A stretch of DNA of 33,303 bases from assembly GCA_012961035.1 (NCBI GenBank), contig DUAC01000061.1, positions 1 to 33,303 of the forward strand. The letters run 5' to 3'. The stretch's first letter is position 1, and each line of letters starts with the position of its first letter. The notes below the pieces were generated by a model. The model saw only the letters and a program-made list of their open reading frames with translations. It did not search any database and was not told the DNA's origin. A program made the translations under genes and the position numbers. The stretch is from Acidimicrobiia bacterium (GTDB lineage: Bacteria; Actinomycetota; Acidimicrobiia; Acidimicrobiales; MedAcidi-G1). Below are positions 15,352 through 22,392 of this stretch, in pieces.

Positions 15352-15441
15352 TTGACAGCGAACACCTGTTCGATACACTGACATCGTGATCGAACACCTG
15401 TACGCCGAATACATGTTCCCCGAACAGGCGTTCCGTGTCAA
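15352..15441. promoter_or_regulatory. Divergent lexA / LysM promoter region with four SOS boxes
   Basis: Four LexA-box-like palindromes lie in this 90-bp stretch: 15359-15372 (CGAAC-ACCT-GTTCG, perfect), 15391-15404 (CGAAC-ACCT-GTACG), 15406-15419 (CGAAT-ACAT-GTTCC) and 15421-15434 (CGAAC-AGGC-GTTCC). A rightward promoter TTGACA (15352-15357)-16 bp-TACACT (15374-15379) has box 1 in its spacer. A leftward promoter for lexA can be read as TTGACA (15441-15436)-17 bp-GAACAT (15418-15413), with box 4 in its spacer and box 3 over its -10. The leftward -10 is weak and less certain. Confidence 0.85.
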
Positions 15442-15498
15442 GGACCCACAGGGGCCGGCCGGTCACCGCTGTCACACCCCATCGTCAGGATGTAGAGC

Positions 15499-16056
15499 AT
15501 GAACACGATGACCCTGGAACTTCCGTTCGACCTGGTCGCCGACACCGGGTCACGTCCGGCCGTGCGGCCCGGTGGGCGTGGAGTCGTGCAACGCATGTTC
15601 GCCGATGTCCTCTCGGCCGAGCCCTACGCCGTCGGATCCCTCCGGGTGCCGTCAGCTGCGGGTCCGGCGCCCGTCGACTCTCCGGCCGTCGGCACCGGTT
15701 ACGTCGGTACCGGGCCCTTCGACACGCGGCCTGTCGGCGTGAGGGTGGCCGGTCCGGGGACCTACCGTCGTCGTCGCATCCTGGTGGCGGCGCTCCTCGG
15801 CCTGGTGCTCTCGGCCCTGCCACTGCTGGGTGGCGAGCTGATCGGCCGGGTCACCGGCACCCCCGGAGCAACCGTGGTCGAGGCTTCAGGCGAGCCCGTC
15901 ATCTACGTGGTCCAGCCGGGCGACACCCTCTGGTCGATTGCCGAACGGGTGAACCCTCCGGGCCGGGACCTCCGCTATACGGTCGACCGTCTCTCCAAGG
16001 TGACCGGTGGTTCGCTCCTGCATCCCGGCCAGCGGATAGTCATTCCCAGCGGCTGA
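15499..16056 (+). CDS. SOS-controlled single-pass membrane protein with LysM domain (YneA/ChiZ-like)
   Basis: The 185-aa protein has a 90-residue Gly/Pro/Val-rich N-terminal region, an RRRR stop-transfer patch, one TM helix (about 94-116) and a C-terminal LysM domain (about 135-183, YVVQPGDTLWSIAERV to HPGQRIVIP). LysM binds peptidoglycan, so the C-terminus should face the wall. Position and promoter match the lexA-divergent SOS cell-division suppressors, Rv2719c/ChiZ in Mycobacterium and YneA in Bacillus, both LysM proteins. That role is inferred from context; no hydrolase domain is evident to me. Start ATG 15499 has AGGA 8 nt upstream; ATG 15508 is an alternative. Confidence 0.85.
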   Translation: MNTMTLELPFDLVADTGSRPAVRPGGRGVVQRMFADVLSAEPYAVGSLRVPSAAGPAPVDSPAVGTGYVGTGPFDTRPVGVRVAGPGTYRRRRILVAALLGLVLSALPLLGGELIGRVTGTPGATVVEASGEPVIYVVQPGDTLWSIAERVNPPGRDLRYTVDRLSKVTGGSLLHPGQRIVIPSG

Positions 16057-16113
16057 TCTGCCCAGCGGCTGACTTGCTCCGTGGCCTGGTCGCACGGTCA
16101 CGGGCACCCCGCC

Positions 16114-16890
16114 TCAGACGACCAGGTACCTGCAGAAGAGGAAGTCATCGTGGGCGAGCACCCGGTCCAGTCGGAGTCCCGATGGCACGGCGAACGCCTC
16201 ACCGTCGAGGAGCCCGGGTCCGGTCGTACCGGCTCCGCCGACGACTCTGGGCGAGATGGTGAGGCACAGTTCGTCGACCAGGCCGGCGGCCAGCAACTGG
16301 TGGTTCAGGCGAGGTCCGCCCTCGCACAGCACGGTTCGCGCCCCGATGTCTCCGAGGGTCGCCAACAACCCCGTGAAGTCCACCCGGGTGTCACCCAGGT
16401 TGATCAGGTCGGCCACATCGGCGAGGGCATCACGCCGGTCCGCCGGCGCCGACCGCACGGTTGCGATCAGGGGAGGGGGGTCCTCGGGGAGGCGTTCGGT
16501 GAACAACGGCGCCGTCGGGTCCAGGTCCAGGCTTGCGGAGACCACCACCAACCGGGGTCGGACCCACTGGCCTGCGGTGGCCCGAGCCGACGCCAGGCTG
16601 TCATCGGGGGTCCGAGGTGGTCGGTAGCCCTCGGCCCGCACGGTTCCGGCCCCCACGAGGATCATGTCGGCCAGGCCGCGCAGGGTCCGGAACACCTGGC
16701 GATCCCCGGCGCCTCCCAGCCGGCCGGAAAGCCCCTGGATGGTCGTGGCGCCATCCACGGAGGCCACCATGTTGAGCATCACCCAGGGTCGACCGGGTGG
16801 GGGTGGGCGTTCGAGGTCCAGGTGGATGTCGGAGATATCCACCTCGGGGCCGGTCGTGGGGTGGAGGAGTCGCACGACGTGACGGTACAT
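16114..16890 (-). CDS. RibD C-terminal-like (pyrimidine reductase/DHFR-fold) protein
   Basis: 258-aa reductase of the RibD_C family. Motifs include VMLNMVASVDGATT near residue 37, ILVGAGTVRAEGY (NADPH-binding region) and LCEGGPRLNHQLLAAGLVDEL. The N-terminal deaminase domain of bifunctional RibD is missing, and no other riboflavin gene is nearby. It may therefore be a stand-alone reductase acting on a pterin- or pyrimidine-like substrate; many actinobacteria have such paralogues of unknown substrate. The ATG at 16890 gives a short N-terminal leader before the fold. It is convergent with the LysM gene and divergent from nrdJ. Confidence 0.85.
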   Translation of the reverse strand: MYRHVVRLLHPTTGPEVDISDIHLDLERPPPPGRPWVMLNMVASVDGATTIQGLSGRLGGAGDRQVFRTLRGLADMILVGAGTVRAEGYRPPRTPDDSLASARATAGQWVRPRLVVVSASLDLDPTAPLFTERLPEDPPPLIATVRSAPADRRDALADVADLINLGDTRVDFTGLLATLGDIGARTVLCEGGPRLNHQLLAAGLVDELCLTISPRVVGGAGTTGPGLLDGEAFAVPSGLRLDRVLAHDDFLFCRYLVV

Positions 16891-17226
16891 CGCCCTGGCT
16901 GTGGAGAACGTCGACGTAATCCACCGGGAAATCCACAGTGAATCCCACTATCCGTCCACAGCCTGTGGTCCGTAGATTTCGCATTCGTGGCCGGTGGCGG
17001 TCTGCCCGGCAGAAGTCGTCGAACCGATCCGTCGGAGAGGCGTTGGGATGACCGCACCGATATCCGGGAAGGGTGTTCGCATGGCGGGCTCCTCGACCTG
17101 GGCCTGCCGTCATCGGCCACGACACCAACGGCCACCGAGTAGCCCCGGGGTCGTCACAGGTTGTCCGTACCTTCCGGAACAGTGGTCGGGCCGGTCGGAA
17201 ACGGGCGCAGGAGGACGAGGAACCAG
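16891..17226. promoter_or_regulatory. 336-bp intergenic region upstream of nrdJ with TGTGGA/TCCACA cluster
   Basis: There is no convincing gene. Between 16899 and 16968 the hexamer TGTGGA or close reverse-complement variants occur five times (near 16900, 16919, 16931, 16955, 16963). The last two form a perfect palindrome CCACAG-C-CTGTGG at 16956-16968, five bp before a -10-like TAGATT (16973-16978). A second -10-like TACCTT is at 17168-17173. AGGAGG at 17209-17214 lies 12 nt before the nrdJ ATG. I do not recognise a NrdR box or a cobalamin riboswitch. Confidence 0.45.
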
Positions 17227-20200
17227 ATGTCTGTAGCGCCCGAGCGGGGGGTACTTGGAATCCGCCGCCACTTCACGACGCCCGGGATCGATCCATACGA
17301 CGAGATCGACTGGGACGTGCGGACCTCCCGCCTGGTGGACCACCGCGACGGGTCGGTCGCCTTCCAGCAGGACGGCGTGGAGGTGCCGTCGGACTGGTCG
17401 GTGAACGCCACCAACATCCTGGCCCAGAAGTACTTCCGCGGGCCCCTGGATGGTCCCGGCAGGGAGTCGTCGCTGCGTCAGGTGGCCGACAGGGTCGCCG
17501 GCACGATCGCCGACTGGGGCCGGAGGGACGGCTACTTCTCCGACGACCATGAAGCCGAGGCCTTCGCAGCCGAACTCCGCTACCTGATCGTGACCCAGCG
17601 GGCCGCCTTCAACTCGCCCGTCTGGTTCAACATCGGCGTGCCCGGGGTCCCCCAGCAGGCCTCGGCCTGCTTCATCCTCTCCGTCGAAGACCAGATGTCA
17701 TCGATCCTGAACTGGTACGTCGAGGAGGGAACGATCTTCAAGGGTGGTTCGGGTGCCGGCGTCAACCTGAGTGCCATCAGGTCCTCCAAGGAGGCCCTGA
17801 AGGGTGGCGGCGAGGCCAGCGGGCCCGTCAGCTTCATGAGGGGCGCGGATGCCTCGGCCGGAACCATCAAGAGCGGGGGCAAGACCCGCCGCGCCGCCAA
17901 GATGGTCATCCTGGACATCGACCATCCGGACGTCCAGGAGTTCATCTGGTGCAAGGCTCGTGAGGAACGCAAGATCCGGGTCCTGGCCGACGCCGGATTC
18001 GAGGTCGGCTTCGACGGCGCTGACAGCCACTCGATCATGTACCAGAACGCCAACAACTCCGTCCGTGTGACGGATGAGTTCATGGAGGCCGTGGCGGCCG
18101 ATGCCGACTGGGACCTCACGGCGGTCACCGACGGTTCGGTGATCGAGACGGTCCCGGCCCGTAGCCTGTTCCGGCAGATGTCCGAGGCTGCATGGGAGTG
18201 CGCAGATCCGGGCATCCAGTTCGACACGGCCATCAACCGGTGGCACACGGCGTCCAATACCGGCCGGATATCGGCCAGCAATCCGTGCTTCACCGGTGAC
18301 TCGCTCGTCCACACCGACCGGGGCCTGGTTCGCTTCGACGAGCTCGTGGATCGGATCAACAGGGGCGAGGAGTTCAGGGTCTGGACGCACGACGCCACCG
18401 GCGCCGGGGAACCCACCGAGGGGGTCGTCCTGACCTCACCGGACGCCGTGATGATCACCGGGGTGAACCCGGTCCTACGGCTCCAGTTCAACACGGGGCA
18501 CGAGGTCCGGTGCACGCCGAACCATCGGCTGTTCACCGCCAACCGTGGCTGGGTGGAGGCTCACGAGCTCTCGGAGGAGGACGATGTCCGCCTGCTGGAC
18601 CTGCCCTCGTTTGCCGAAGAGGCCGACTCTGCGATCCCGGTCTCGTCGGATCCCGAGCACTACCGGGCCAGCGGCGACCATGCCGGAGACCTCCGTCTGC
18701 CCGACGAGTGGAGCGCCCTGTTCGGGCACTACCTCGGGTGGCTGATCGGTGACGGCTCCACGTCCGGGACGACGACGGCCACCGTCTACGGCTCGGCCGA
18801 GGACCGCGACGAGATCATGGTCCGACACCACGCCCTGCTCGAATGGATCAACGACGACCGCCCGCTGAAGGCCTCCGAACAGGCCAATGGAACCGTCCAG
18901 CTGCGGCTCTCCAGGCGCCGGTTCAAGAGGTACCTCGAGGCGCTCGGTGTGCTGTCCGTGACCGGTGCCCACAAGGTCGTGCCCTGGTCGATCCTCCAGG
19001 CGCCACCCGAGATCGCCGCAGCGTTCCTCCGGGGCCTCTTCGATGCCGACGGCTGCGTCTACCGGAGCGAGGACCACGGTTCGTACGTGGGGTTGTCGTC
19101 CATCTCCCGGGGCCTGCTCGTGGGGGTGCAGAGGCTGCTGCAGACCTTCGGCATCACCAGTCGGATCCATGCAACGGGCCGTGGTGGCGTGGGCGGTCTG
19201 GAGTACACGCGCTCTGACGGCACGGTGGTCTCCTACCGGTCGAAGGCAACCTGGGACCTCCGTATCACCGGCCGTTCCGTCGAGCCGTTCGGAGCCCACG
19301 TCGGCTTCGACCTGGGTCGCAAGCAGGGGCTGCTCAACGGCCTGCTGGCTGATCGGAAGCGCGTCGGATACCGGACGGCCACGACGGCCCGCCTCGTAGC
19401 GCGGATCGATGACGGTGACGAGCTGACCTACAACCTCACCGAGCCTCGCAACCACTCCTACGTCGTGAACGGGCTGCTGGTCTCGAACTGCTCTGAGTAC
19501 GTCCACCTGGATGACAGCGCGTGCAATCTGGCGAGCATCAACCTGCTGAAGTTCCTGGGTGACACCGACGACGACAGCGATGCGATCGGGGGCTTCGACA
19601 TCGACGGCTTCCGCCATGCGATCGAGGTCGTCTTCACCGCCCAGGAGATCCTGGTCGGCAACGCCGACTATCCGACGGAGACCATCGGCGAGACCACCCG
19701 GGCCTTTCGACAGCTGGGGCTGGGCTACGCCAACCTGGGTGCGCTCCTCATGGCCCTTGGCCTCCCCTACGACAGCGACGATGGTCGGGCGGTGGCCGCC
19801 GCCATCACGTCGGTGATGACCGGGCACGCCTACCGGACCTCGGCCCGGTTGGCGGACCGCATGGGGCCGTTCGACGGCTTCGAGCACAACCGCCAGCCCA
19901 TGCTCGGCGTGCTGGAGATGCACCGTGATGCGGCAGAGCTCCTGGACGCCGAGGCGGCGCCCGCCCTGGTGGCCGCCGGCCGCACGGCCTGGTTCGAGGC
20001 CTGTGCGCTGGCCCAGCGGGTCGGCGTTCGCAACAGCCAGGCCACCGTGCTGGCGCCCACCGGCACCATCGGCCTCCTCATGGACTGCGACACCACCGGG
20101 ATCGAACCCGACCTGAGCCTCGTGAAGCACAAGCGCCTCGTCGGCGGTGGCACGATGTCGATCGTCAACCGGACCGTTCCCAGGGCGCTGCGACGCCTCG

Positions 20201-21204
20201 GCTACGACGAGGCCTCAGCCGCCGCCGTCGAGGCCTGGGTGGACGAACACCAGACGATGGTCGGCTGCCCGGAGATCAGGCCGGAGCACCTGGCGGTGTT
20301 CGCCACGTCGATGGGCGACAACCCGATCCACCACATGGGCCACGTCCGCATGATGGGAGCGGTCCAGCCGTTCCTGTCGGGTGCCATCTCCAAGACCTGC
20401 AACATGCCGGAGACCGTCAGCGTGGACGACGTCGAGGAGCTCTACCTGGAGTCGTGGCGCCTGGGCCTCAAGGCCGTGGCCATCTACCGCGACAACTGCA
20501 AGGTGGCCCAGCCGCTATCGGCCGGCAGTGGGGCCGGAGCCAAGCCAGCCGAGGCCGTGGCGGACTTCGCCGCAACCCTGGCCGAACCGGTCCGCCGCAA
20601 GCTTCCCCGGAGTCGACGCTCGCTCACCCTGGAGTTCCGGGTGGCGGACTGCAAGGGGTTCGTCACGATCGGGGAGTACGAGGACGGTCGTCCGGGTGAG
20701 ATCTTCCTCCGGGTCTCAAAGCAGGGGTCGACCCTCGCCGGGATCATGGATGCCTTCGCCATCTCGCTCAGCCACGGCCTCCAGTACGGCGTGCCCCTGC
20801 GGGCGTTCGTGGGTGCCTTCACGGGAATGAGGTTCGAGCCGGCCGGGATGACCGACGATCCGGACCTCCGGATCGCCACGAGCATCATCGACTACCTGTT
20901 CCGCCGCCTGGCCGTCGAGTACATGAGCGTCGAGGAACGGGCGGAGCTGAACATCCTCACGACCAGCGAGCGGACCCAGCCCACGCTGCCGGGCGTGGAG
21001 GAGTCCGTCGCCGAGACCCGTCAGGGTTCCGACGTGCCACCGGACCCGCCCACCGTGCCGTCGCCAGCCCAGTTCGCAGCCCAGCTGGCGCTCGGCTCGA
21101 GGGGGGCCGACGCGCCGCTCTGCATGCAGTGCGGTGTGGCCATGCAGCGTGCGGGCTCCTGCTACGTCTGCACCGACTGTGGCGCCACGAGCGGTTGTTC
21201 GTGA
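17227..21204 (+). CDS. nrdJ: Vitamin B12-dependent (class II) ribonucleoside-diphosphate reductase NrdJ, intein-containing
   Basis: Makes deoxyribonucleotides using adenosylcobalamin. The precursor is 1325 aa; removal of the 401-aa intein leaves 924 aa. N-terminal motifs (DPYDEIDWDVR, FNSPVWFNIG, GSGAGVNLSAIRSS) and the post-intein blocks (CSEYVHLDDSACNLASINL, APTGTIGLLMDCDTTGIEP) are typical of actinobacterial NrdJ. A TSCPD domain (RVADCKGFVTIGEYEDGR...) and a C-terminal zinc ribbon (CMQCG...CYVCTDCG, ending SGCS) follow; the latter resembles the disulfide-relay tail. The active-site N-x-C-x-E motif is split by the intein just before the Cys. The ATG at 17227 has AGGAGG upstream and fits the family start; the frame is open to 17161. 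tdk follows 43 nt later. Confidence 0.97.
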   Translation: MSVAPERGVLGIRRHFTTPGIDPYDEIDWDVRTSRLVDHRDGSVAFQQDGVEVPSDWSVNATNILAQKYFRGPLDGPGRESSLRQVADRVAGTIADWGRRDGYFSDDHEAEAFAAELRYLIVTQRAAFNSPVWFNIGVPGVPQQASACFILSVEDQMSSILNWYVEEGTIFKGGSGAGVNLSAIRSSKEALKGGGEASGPVSFMRGADASAGTIKSGGKTRRAAKMVILDIDHPDVQEFIWCKAREERKIRVLADAGFEVGFDGADSHSIMYQNANNSVRVTDEFMEAVAADADWDLTAVTDGSVIETVPARSLFRQMSEAAWECADPGIQFDTAINRWHTASNTGRISASNPCFTGDSLVHTDRGLVRFDELVDRINRGEEFRVWTHDATGAGEPTEGVVLTSPDAVMITGVNPVLRLQFNTGHEVRCTPNHRLFTANRGWVEAHELSEEDDVRLLDLPSFAEEADSAIPVSSDPEHYRASGDHAGDLRLPDEWSALFGHYLGWLIGDGSTSGTTTATVYGSAEDRDEIMVRHHALLEWINDDRPLKASEQANGTVQLRLSRRRFKRYLEALGVLSVTGAHKVVPWSILQAPPEIAAAFLRGLFDADGCVYRSEDHGSYVGLSSISRGLLVGVQRLLQTFGITSRIHATGRGGVGGLEYTRSDGTVVSYRSKATWDLRITGRSVEPFGAHVGFDLGRKQGLLNGLLADRKRVGYRTATTARLVARIDDGDELTYNLTEPRNHSYVVNGLLVSNCSEYVHLDDSACNLASINLLKFLGDTDDDSDAIGGFDIDGFRHAIEVVFTAQEILVGNADYPTETIGETTRAFRQLGLGYANLGALLMALGLPYDSDDGRAVAAAITSVMTGHAYRTSARLADRMGPFDGFEHNRQPMLGVLEMHRDAAELLDAEAAPALVAAGRTAWFEACALAQRVGVRNSQATVLAPTGTIGLLMDCDTTGIEPDLSLVKHKRLVGGGTMSIVNRTVPRALRRLGYDEASAAAVEAWVDEHQTMVGCPEIRPEHLAVFATSMGDNPIHHMGHVRMMGAVQPFLSGAISKTCNMPETVSVDDVEELYLESWRLGLKAVAIYRDNCKVAQPLSAGSGAGAKPAEAVADFAATLAEPVRRKLPRSRRSLTLEFRVADCKGFVTIGEYEDGRPGEIFLRVSKQGSTLAGIMDAFAISLSHGLQYGVPLRAFVGAFTGMRFEPAGMTDDPDLRIATSIIDYLFRRLAVEYMSVEERAELNILTTSERTQPTLPGVEESVAETRQGSDVPPDPPTVPSPAQFAAQLALGSRGADAPLCMQCGVAMQRAGSCYVCTDCGATSGCS
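18286..19488 (+). mobile_element. Intein with LAGLIDADG homing endonuclease in NrdJ (401 aa)
   Basis: In-frame protein splicing element, precursor residues 354-754. Block A is CFTGDSLVHTDRGLVRF with nucleophile Cys1. Block B is GHEVRCTPNHRLFT with the Thr-x2-His motif. Both LAGLIDADG helices are intact: YLGWLIGDGS (near 18730) and LRGLFDADGC (near 19030), each with its catalytic Asp. The end is YNLTEPRNHSYVVNGLLVSN, followed by Cys+1 of the host. The terminal Asn is present, but the penultimate residue is Ser where His is usual. The frame is uninterrupted, so splicing and homing may both be active. Base composition looks like the host gene. Confidence 0.95.
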
Positions 21205-21247
21205 GTTCCGTGGCCGGTGCCGGGGCCAGGGTGGGACGACGCTGCTG

Positions 21248-21898
21248 ATGGCCGTCCTGCGGTTCTCCTTCGGGACCATGGGATCCGGCAAGAGCACCCT
21301 CGCGCTCCAGATCCACCACAACCTCCTGGAGCGTGGCCTCCAGGGGATCCTCTGCAGCCAGCTGGACCGGTCCGGCGGCAGGGTCTCGAGTGCCCTCGGG
21401 GTGTCGGCTGACGCAGTCGAGGTGGGTCCGAGGCTGGACCTGTTCGAGTTGGCGCTGGCCGTGGCGTCCCGGCGTGGCCGCATCGACTACCTGGTGTGCG
21501 ACGAGGCCCAGTTCTACCGTCCCGAACAGATAGACCAGTTGGCCCGGATCGTCGACGACCTGGGCGCCGACGTGTTCGCCTTCGGCCTGCTCACCTCCTT
21601 CCAGGGAGAGCTCTTCGAGGGGACGAAGCGCCTCCTGGAGCTGGCCGACGAGCGGGTCGAGGTGCAGGTCGAAGCCAGGTGCTGGTGTGGTGCGAGGGCC
21701 ACCCACAACGCCCGCCTGGTGGACGGGGTGCAGGTGTACGACGGAAAGCTCTTCGTGGTCGACGATCCCGAGGACCACCGGGTCAGCTACGACCTGCGTT
21801 GTCGTCGCCACTGGTTGGCCGGAGACGCCGGGCCGGTCGACGGACAGGCCATTGTCCAGCAGGGCTCAGAGGTCGAGGCGGCGCAGCATGTGGTCTGA
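21248..21898 (+). CDS. tdk: Thymidine kinase (type II)
   Basis: Salvages thymidine to dTMP. The 216-aa protein has a P-loop FGTMGSGKSTLALQ at residues about 7-20, the Walker B/DEAQFY motif (YLVCDEAQFY) and a zinc-lasso region with CWCGARATHNARL and a later CRRHW, giving the structural-zinc ligands of type II enzymes. The ATG at 21248 lies 6 codons before the P-loop strand. It follows nrdJ closely, so ribonucleotide reduction and thymidine salvage are probably co-transcribed. The 3' end overlaps the convergent minus-strand gene by 33 bp. Confidence 0.93.
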   Translation: MAVLRFSFGTMGSGKSTLALQIHHNLLERGLQGILCSQLDRSGGRVSSALGVSADAVEVGPRLDLFELALAVASRRGRIDYLVCDEAQFYRPEQIDQLARIVDDLGADVFAFGLLTSFQGELFEGTKRLLELADERVEVQVEARCWCGARATHNARLVDGVQVYDGKLFVVDDPEDHRVSYDLRCRRHWLAGDAGPVDGQAIVQQGSEVEAAQHVV

Positions 21899-22318
21899 GA
21901 GGTCCCCGACGAGGTCCGCGGCGTAGATCCTCTCGGTGAACCTCCAGGTGCCGTCGACGCGTTCGAAACGGTCGTTGTAGCGGCCGCTGATGATCGGTTG
22001 CAGTGGGCCGGCGGCCACCTGTTGGAAGACCGTGTAGGTGCTGCGACAGGTCGCGGTGCCGGCTTCGGCGTCCACCTCCAGGATCGGGGTACCGACCAGG
22101 TGACGGGTGCGCGGCGTGCCGTCCTCGTGGATGGCCACCATGGACCGCCAGACCTCCAGGAGGCCGTCACGGTCCACCACGACGGGTGGATCGGCTTCAT
22201 GGTCCAGCACGACGCGTGCGTGGGCGAACAGGTCGCAGCACGCCTCCAACTGGCCGCTGTCGAGTAGCTCGGCGTAGAGGTGGATGAGGTTCGTTATCCG
22301 GGTGTCGTCGGTGGTCAC
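21866..22318 (-). CDS. SnoaL/NTF2-like domain protein
   Basis: About 150 aa with an NTF2-like cone fold: the N-terminal helix ITNLIHLYAELLDSGQLEACCDLFAHARVVL, then DGLLEVWRSMVAI, TRHLVGTPILEV and SGRYNDRFERVDGTWRFTERIY. This is the SnoaL_4-like arrangement seen in polyketide cyclases, ring-hydroxylating dioxygenase beta-like subunits and many actinobacterial proteins of unknown function. Three starts are possible: position 22360 (longest), ATG 22330 and GTG 22318. I prefer GTG 22318, because TATGTT ends exactly 7 nt upstream, matching the leaderless pattern. Function and substrate are unknown. Confidence 0.8.
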   Translation of the reverse strand: MTTDDTRITNLIHLYAELLDSGQLEACCDLFAHARVVLDHEADPPVVVDRDGLLEVWRSMVAIHEDGTPRTRHLVGTPILEVDAEAGTATCRSTYTVFQQVAAGPLQPIISGRYNDRFERVDGTWRFTERIYAADLVGDLSDHMLRRLDL

Positions 22319-22325
22319 GGCGTGG

Positions 22326-22331
22326 AACATA
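22326..22331 (-). promoter_or_regulatory. -10 element of the NTF2-like gene (leaderless)
   Basis: On the minus strand TATGTT is followed by 7 nt and GTG at 22318. The ATG at 22330 lies inside this -10 element, which argues against it being the real start. Confidence 0.4.
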
Positions 22332-22380
22332 ACCCGGCGCGGCCCGGTGCCCGGCTCCAATGCGCCCGGGGAGAGGGCGG

Positions 22381-22386
22381 TAGCGT
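22381..22386 (+). promoter_or_regulatory. -10 element of the acyl-CoA dehydrogenase operon (leaderless)
   Basis: TAGCGT is followed by 6 nt and the ATG at 22393. It is divergent from the NTF2-like promoter, whose -10 lies about 50 bp to the left. Confidence 0.5.
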
Positions 22387-22392
22387 GCGGAC

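Noticed and set aside
17161-17226. Upstream extension of nrdJ to the ATG-like start at 17161
   Set aside because: The added 22 residues are not typical of NrdJ, and the ATG at 17227 has a purine-rich AGGAGG upstream and begins in the expected way.
16891-17226. Cobalamin riboswitch ahead of B12-dependent nrdJ
   Set aside because: No B12-box-like core could be recognised in the leader; class II reductase genes usually lack it because the enzyme needs B12.
18475-20130. 551-codon minus-strand frame opposite nrdJ and its intein
   Set aside because: It is antisense to the conserved NrdJ and intein sequence and has no domain; a shadow frame.
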